Assembly (NCBI RefSeq): GCF_029626155.1
Contig: NZ_JARUBL010000001.1
Location: 7,282,501-7,346,500, forward strand
Reading direction: 5' to 3'
From: Solwaraspora sp. WMMD1047
GTDB taxonomy: Bacteria > Actinomycetota > Actinomycetes > Mycobacteriales > Micromonosporaceae
DNA length: 64,000 bases
Part shown: one piece after another, positions 60,648 to 64,000 of the stretch
Position numbering within the stretch: position 1 is the first letter of the stretch
Layout: every line of letters starts with the position of its first letter
Notes under the pieces: generated by a model
The model's input: only the letters and a program-made list of their open reading frames with translations
What the model was told of the DNA's origin: nothing
Database searches by the model: none
Translations under genes and position numbers: made by a program

Positions 60648-61517
60648 CTACCCCGCTCGCTGCGCCCCGTCTGGCAGGCCGCGCAGCCCACCAGGCCCGA
60701 CCTGCCAGGGCGAGGACGCCGACGGGCTCCCGTCGACCGTCGCCGGCCGCTGCGCATTCGTCCCGTCCCCGTGGGCCCGGCCCTCCGCGGACTCGACGCC
60801 GGCGCGGGGAAGCCGAATCGTCGCCCGCCGCGGTCGCGAGGCCGAACCTCGCCCCCGCACTTCAACGTCGAACTCGCAGTACCGCAGCCGGCCGCGGCCC
60901 TCGCTCAGCCCCGTCCATCGGCGAGCGGCGGTGCCGATCTCCAGGTCGGCAGCAGGCCATCCTTGACCCACCAGGAGGACACATCCTCGGCTGCGAGCCC
61001 GTCCGCTCAACGCCCGGGCCGTCGCCTCGCTGACACCAGCCGACCGGGAGGTGGCAGCCACCAGGCTCATCCCGTCGATCAGCGCACCCACCACAGCCGC
61101 CAACTCCGGCCCCGGATGAGGCACCAGCGCCAGCCGCTGGAGCGGCACACCCAGCTCGGCCGCGGCGACCATGCCGAGGTCCGCCAGGCCGACCACCGCG
61201 CTCCACCGGTCCGAATCCGCCATGGCACCCGCGAGCAGGAGCAGCACCAGCGAGGTCGGCCCGGTCACTCGTACCGTGGCGCCCCTCCGCAGCCCCGACG
61301 GCAGCACCCCGGCCAGTTCCCCCGGCACCGCCAGCGCACCAGCGACGGACCGGTCTCCCACGGCCGCGTCCCCCGCAAGCCGTACCGGCGCAGCGGGAGC
61401 CGCGCGTCGCCCCCGGCCAGCCGACACCTCCGTGAGTGCCCGCGCGACCTCATCCTGGTCCGGCGACCCGCTGAGCCATCGCCCCGCTCGCGCCGCTTCC
61501 CCCACGACTTCCCCCAC
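60648..61517 (-). CDS. ImuA-like SOS mutagenesis protein (RecA-like), no ImuB next to it
   Basis: GTG 61517 is chosen because a LexA-type box lies 38-53 bp upstream. The product has about 289 residues. The core resembles actinobacterial ImuA-like proteins: VPGELAGVLPSGLRRGATVR, TGPTSLVLLLLAGAMADSD, GVPLQRLALVPHPGPELAAV and a C-terminal RRWTGLSEGRGRLRYCEFDV with RPRRATIRLP. ImuA-like proteins act with the polymerase-like ImuB and DnaE2 in error-prone repair. Normally imuB follows directly, but here downstream DNA (lower coordinates) holds no such gene, and the last 50 residues look non-homologous. It is probably a truncated or relic locus. Confidence 0.68.
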   Translation of the reverse strand: MGEVVGEAARAGRWLSGSPDQDEVARALTEVSAGRGRRAAPAAPVRLAGDAAVGDRSVAGALAVPGELAGVLPSGLRRGATVRVTGPTSLVLLLLAGAMADSDRWSAVVGLADLGMVAAAELGVPLQRLALVPHPGPELAAVVGALIDGMSLVAATSRSAGVSEATARALSGRARSRGCVLLVGQGWPAADLEIGTAARRWTGLSEGRGRLRYCEFDVEVRGRGSASRPRRATIRLPRAGVESAEGRAHGDGTNAQRPATVDGSPSASSPWQVGPGGLRGLPDGAQRAG

Positions 61518-61554
61518 CTCACATCGCGTCGTGAGCGAACAGGGGGAAGTCGAT

Positions 61555-61570
61555 TCGCACTCACGTTCGA
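61555..61570 (-). promoter_or_regulatory. LexA (SOS) box upstream of the ImuA-like gene
   Basis: On the minus strand the site reads TCGAACGTGAGTGCGA, 14 of 16 matches to the actinobacterial SOS consensus TCGAACRNRYGTTCGA. It sits 38 bp before GTG 61517. It supports both the gene identity and the chosen start. Confidence 0.6.
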
Positions 61571-61637
61571 ACGCCAAGGTTAGCGAGGGTATGGCACTGG
61601 CCGCAAGGCCGTGACCAGGTAGGACGCCCCAGAACAC

Positions 61638-61961
61638 CCGGTTTGCCGCTCCTACCGCCTAGGTGTCTGGTTTGGCGGATGGGGCCGCCGATCCTGATTC
61701 ATCCCGGAGGTCGTCTACCTCGCGCGCTGACAGTGAGCACCGCAACCCGATCGGGGCTGCTGAACCCCTTACTCGCCAGGCTTCTGCGATCTTCACGGGC
61801 TCAAGCGTCGTCCTCGGGTTCGAGGAAGCCAAGCGGGCCGTCGATGTTGTTTGCGGGCGGGGTCGGAGCGACCCCGCCGACGCCCCGTCTCCGTGCGTCG
61901 ACCCCTGCTTGCCCACGTTCGGTGAGGCGCCTCCGGTGGCAGCCCGGGGTCGGTTTGCGCC
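61638..61961. other. Intergenic stretch between two minus-strand genes
   Basis: It is 324 bp and lies between the ImuA-like gene and the methyltransferase. Frames exist on both strands (for example GPLGFLEPEDDA at the end of a minus-strand frame), but none has a good start and SD. No FxLD-type precursor peptide is recognisable here. Confidence 0.35.
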
Positions 61962-63212
61962 CTAGAGCCACGAGACCGCGAGATGGTTGTGAGGTGTAGC
62001 GATCAGGAACTGGCCGTCCAGGCGTGGCCCGTCGTTGGCGGGTTGAAGCGTGAACTCGACTGTCTGGCCGCGGGGCCCCCGGCTCCAGGTGACAATCTCC
62101 GCCGCGACGCGGTGAGCCAGCTCGCCGCCGCTGAGGCCGTGGCCGATGACGCCGATCTCGTGCCGGCGTCCACTGTCGGGGGTGTCGGCGGGTTCGGGTT
62201 CGGCTGGGCGGAGGGTGAGGTAGGCCAGGTTGCCATCCTCGGTGATCGCCATCGACCGCCATGTCGACGAGGGGAGTCGGACGAGGCCGGTGGTGAGTGC
62301 CTCGGCGCGGATCGGCATGGCGCTGATCGCGTTCGGCTGGGTGCAGGCCAGCCACAGCCACAGCATCTCGATCGACTCCATGCCGCCGAGGGTCACTCCG
62401 GTCCACGCCTCGACGGCGGGCTGGCCCAGCACGTCTGCAAGCGGTACGGGGTCGATGGCTTGGTCCTGGTGGGCCTCCAGGTGGACCGACCCGTCCGGGG
62501 CGAGCTGGATCATCGTGCGGGGGTCCGCCATGCTCCCGCGCAGGGGCATGAACCCACACAGCTCGCTGCGCGTGCTGCGCCAGCGGTGGCCGTCGTGCTC
62601 GAAGGCGATGGCCCGGGTGGCGCTGCCCCGGATCCGGATCGGTGCGACGAGGCGCCCGTGCGGAGCGAGCTGCGTCAGCCACCCGGGAGGCAGGTCCCAG
62701 ACCCCGACGGTGGCGATCATCCGGTCGTAGGGCGCCTCGGCGGGGTACCCATCCGCGCCATCGCCGCGGACGACCCGCACGTTGCGGATTCCCGCCACGT
62801 CCAGCGCCGCCCGGGCGCCCGTGACGATGTCGTCGTCCACGTCGACCGAGACGACCTGGCCGCGCTCTCCAACAAGCCAGCCCAGCAGGCCGGCGTTGTA
62901 TCCGGTGCCCGCGCCGGCCTCCAGCACCCGGTGGCCCGGCTCGACCCCGAGCATGTCGAGCATGGTCGCGACGATCCGGGGCTGGGACGCCGCGCTGATC
63001 ACCACGCCGTCCGCATCCTGCTTGGTCCGGACGATGTCGTCGGCGTAGGCATCGGTCAAGGCCGCCCCAGGCACGAAGGGGTGCCGGGGGACCGCGCGCA
63101 TCGCCGCTTCGATGCGCCCCGGCTGGATCACCCCCGCTGCCAAGAGGTGATCTACCAGTTCGCCGCAGAGACGCTCGGCGGTAACGGAGTCGTTCTCGTC
63201 AGTGACGGTCAC
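61962..63212 (-). CDS. PCMT-like methyltransferase of the FxLD type
   Basis: The 416-residue protein has an N-terminal protein-L-isoaspartate methyltransferase-like domain: VPRHPFVPGAALTDAYADDI, SQPRIVATMLDMLGVEPGHR, the SAM motif VLEAGAGTGYNAGLLGWLVG, and YDRMIATVGVWDLPPGWLTQ. An approximately 190-residue C-terminal region follows (VEAWTGVTLGGMESIEMLWL, RRHEIGVIGHGLSGGELAHR). This two-part layout is that of methyltransferases of the FxLD lanthipeptide systems, where the enzyme modifies the peptide. No precursor or lanthionine synthetase gene is visible within the window, so it may be solitary. GTG 63212 is the start. Confidence 0.78.
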   Translation of the reverse strand: MTVTDENDSVTAERLCGELVDHLLAAGVIQPGRIEAAMRAVPRHPFVPGAALTDAYADDIVRTKQDADGVVISAASQPRIVATMLDMLGVEPGHRVLEAGAGTGYNAGLLGWLVGERGQVVSVDVDDDIVTGARAALDVAGIRNVRVVRGDGADGYPAEAPYDRMIATVGVWDLPPGWLTQLAPHGRLVAPIRIRGSATRAIAFEHDGHRWRSTRSELCGFMPLRGSMADPRTMIQLAPDGSVHLEAHQDQAIDPVPLADVLGQPAVEAWTGVTLGGMESIEMLWLWLACTQPNAISAMPIRAEALTTGLVRLPSSTWRSMAITEDGNLAYLTLRPAEPEPADTPDSGRRHEIGVIGHGLSGGELAHRVAAEIVTWSRGPRGQTVEFTLQPANDGPRLDGQFLIATPHNHLAVSWL

Positions 63213-63393
63213 CGGGTCGAGGCTAGGTCACAAGACTGCCTTGCCTCGGCGACGACACGCGTGCGGCTGCGGGCCAGCTTGCTCTTGTCCGAACTCCCTG
63301 CGTGTCTCTTCTCAGGGCTGTACGCCGACGGCCCCTCGGCACCGAAACGGCGAATCGCGCGAACCGTCGACCTAGTGTGACTAGGCTCAACGT

Positions 63394-63409
63394 TCGAACG
63401 TGTGTTCCA
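63394..63409. promoter_or_regulatory. Second LexA-type SOS box
   Basis: TCGAACGTGTGTTCCA matches the actinobacterial SOS consensus at 15 of 16 positions (GAAC-N4-GTTC core at 63396-63407). It lies 182 bp before the methyltransferase start on the minus strand and about 35-50 bp before a damaged plus-strand reading frame. Which gene it controls is unclear. Confidence 0.55.
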
Positions 63410-63443
63410 CCTCCGGGGGTGCTGGGGCCCGGTCAACCTGTGA

Positions 63444-63623
63444 GCCTCGTCTGGCTCTTTCGGCCCGACCGCGCGGAGCCCGACCACGATCGGGTGGTTG
63501 AACATCCAGGTAAGCCGGTTCACGCCGTAGGAAGGCGGACCGTCGAAGGGCGGTCGCGTCGAGGTTGTGCTGACGGACGGCGCTCGGGTGCAGGCGTACC
63601 GCCACGAGGTCATCCTCGGATGA
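63444..63623 (+). pseudogene. Small decayed reading frame with an in-frame TAG
   Basis: One plus-strand frame reads TTIGWLNIQVSRFTP, then TAG (63528-63530), then EGGPSKGGRVEVVLTDGARV and QAYRHEVILG to a TGA at 63621-63623. The two halves look like one small beta-rich protein interrupted by a stop. No start codon is evident 5' of it. It lies just downstream of the SOS box at 63394. The family is unknown. Confidence 0.4.
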
Positions 63624-63806
63624 TTCGGAACGGGCATGCCCCCGCGTGCCCCTTCAACAGGTCCGCCGAGATAGGTGTGCCGACCCGCCCGACCATGCCC
63701 GGAACCGGTCGTTCGACGCTCGAGCGGCACAGGTCAACGCGCGTCGCAGATAAGCGTTACCGTCTCGTTCAGCTACGGAGCACAATGTGTCGATGGGGGG
63801 CGGGAG

Positions 63807-64000
63807 ATGAGCGTGTTCGCTGAGTTGGCGCAGGCAGACGAGCGTGCGCTGCTTTTCAGCCCTTACGGGCTCGGTGGGATGCTGGACCGTGACGACGCCC
63901 TCGCGTTTCAGCGTGCCTTGATCGCCGACGCGGTGCTGACCGACACGGTCCCACCCGGTCTGCGGAACAGCTTCGAGCGACTTCGCCAGAAGCACGCCCT
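63807..64000 (+). CDS. N-terminal part of an unknown protein (cut by the window end)
   Basis: ATG 63807 follows GGGGGGCGGGAG. The visible 64 residues are soluble and helical: MSVFAELAQADERALLFSPY, GMLDRDDALAFQRALIADAV, LRNSFERLRQKHA. No family is recognised from this fragment. Confidence 0.55.
   Translation, partial: MSVFAELAQADERALLFSPYGLGGMLDRDDALAFQRALIADAVLTDTVPPGLRNSFERLRQKHA

Noticed and set aside
61560-61572. CGTTCGAACG palindrome as a complete SOS box by itself
   Set aside because: It lacks the four-base spacer of GAAC-N4-GTTC; the true match is the offset 16-mer on the minus strand at 61555-61570.
1-64000. tRNA genes or attachment sites
   Set aside because: TTCGAA-type strings (for example near 17527, 61567 and 63394) lack acceptor and anticodon stems, and no long direct repeats flanking the element were seen.

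Overview
The window is about 70% GC, with codon-position bias and Shine-Dalgarno (SD) sequences typical of a high-GC actinomycete. The gene families seen (DUF2637/Spd-like protein, BTAD regulators, Lsr2, DUF6283, an actinobacterial ImuA-like protein, an FxLD-type methyltransferase) fit Micromonosporaceae or a close relative; that placement is inference. No rRNA, tRNA or CRISPR array was found. The left 60 kb looks like part of a conjugative plasmid or integrative conjugative element (ICE) carrying a long accessory region. No relaxase, integrase, origin or attachment site is visible, so the element is probably only partly contained here.

Layout. 0.8-8.6 kb: a tightly overlapping type IV secretion operon on the plus strand (VirB2-like pilin, VirB6/TrbL-like membrane protein, PrgI protein, VirB4 ATPase, VirD4/TraG-like coupling ATPase) followed by a replication-relaxation protein. 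Its 620-bp leader carries inverted TCTGACAGG-type repeats. 9-16 kb: small plus-strand genes, mostly unknown, plus an FAD monooxygenase, an Lsr2 paralogue, a double winged-helix protein and a membrane diguanylate cyclase whose SD lies in a perfect hairpin. 16.1-18.1 kb: a patch of lower GC with one minus-strand membrane protein. 18.15-24.5 kb: a broken DUF262 gene and more small unknown genes, many preceded by intergenic stem-loops. 24.5-28.3 kb (minus): a Trypco2 protein and a trypsin-STAND-TPR protein, a likely defence pair. 29-38.6 kb (plus): a wall hydrolase with lysozyme-like and M23 domains, unknown proteins, and a MoxR-AAA/VWA pair. 38.8-40.4 kb: a start-less reading frame, a DUF4262 protein and an IS1380-type transposase remnant. 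40.5-42.6 kb: a second STAND-like NTPase.

43.3-51.5 kb (minus) holds an unusual operon: an Hsp70-like ATPase fused to a membrane domain, two membrane-anchored BTAD/SARP-like regulators (one with LysM), and a DUF2637 protein. Direct repeats of the kind read by OmpR/SARP winged helices precede the LysM-BTAD gene. Divergent from it is a SIR2/DUF4020-like protein (51.7-55.2 kb), then an ECF-like sigma factor with a coiled-coil/HicA-like partner, and a DUF4365 nuclease-TPR protein. 60-64 kb looks different: an ImuA-like SOS protein with a LexA-type box but no ImuB, an FxLD-type PCMT methyltransferase with no visible precursor peptide, and gene fragments.

Read together, the transfer operon, wall hydrolase and DUF2637 protein make the mobility machinery. 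Lsr2, wHTH, GGDEF and BTAD proteins could control it. The STAND, SIR2, DUF4365 and sigma/HicA-like genes form a defence-type cargo. At least six genes show frameshifts, internal stops or lost starts, so either parts of the cargo are decaying or the assembly has indel errors.
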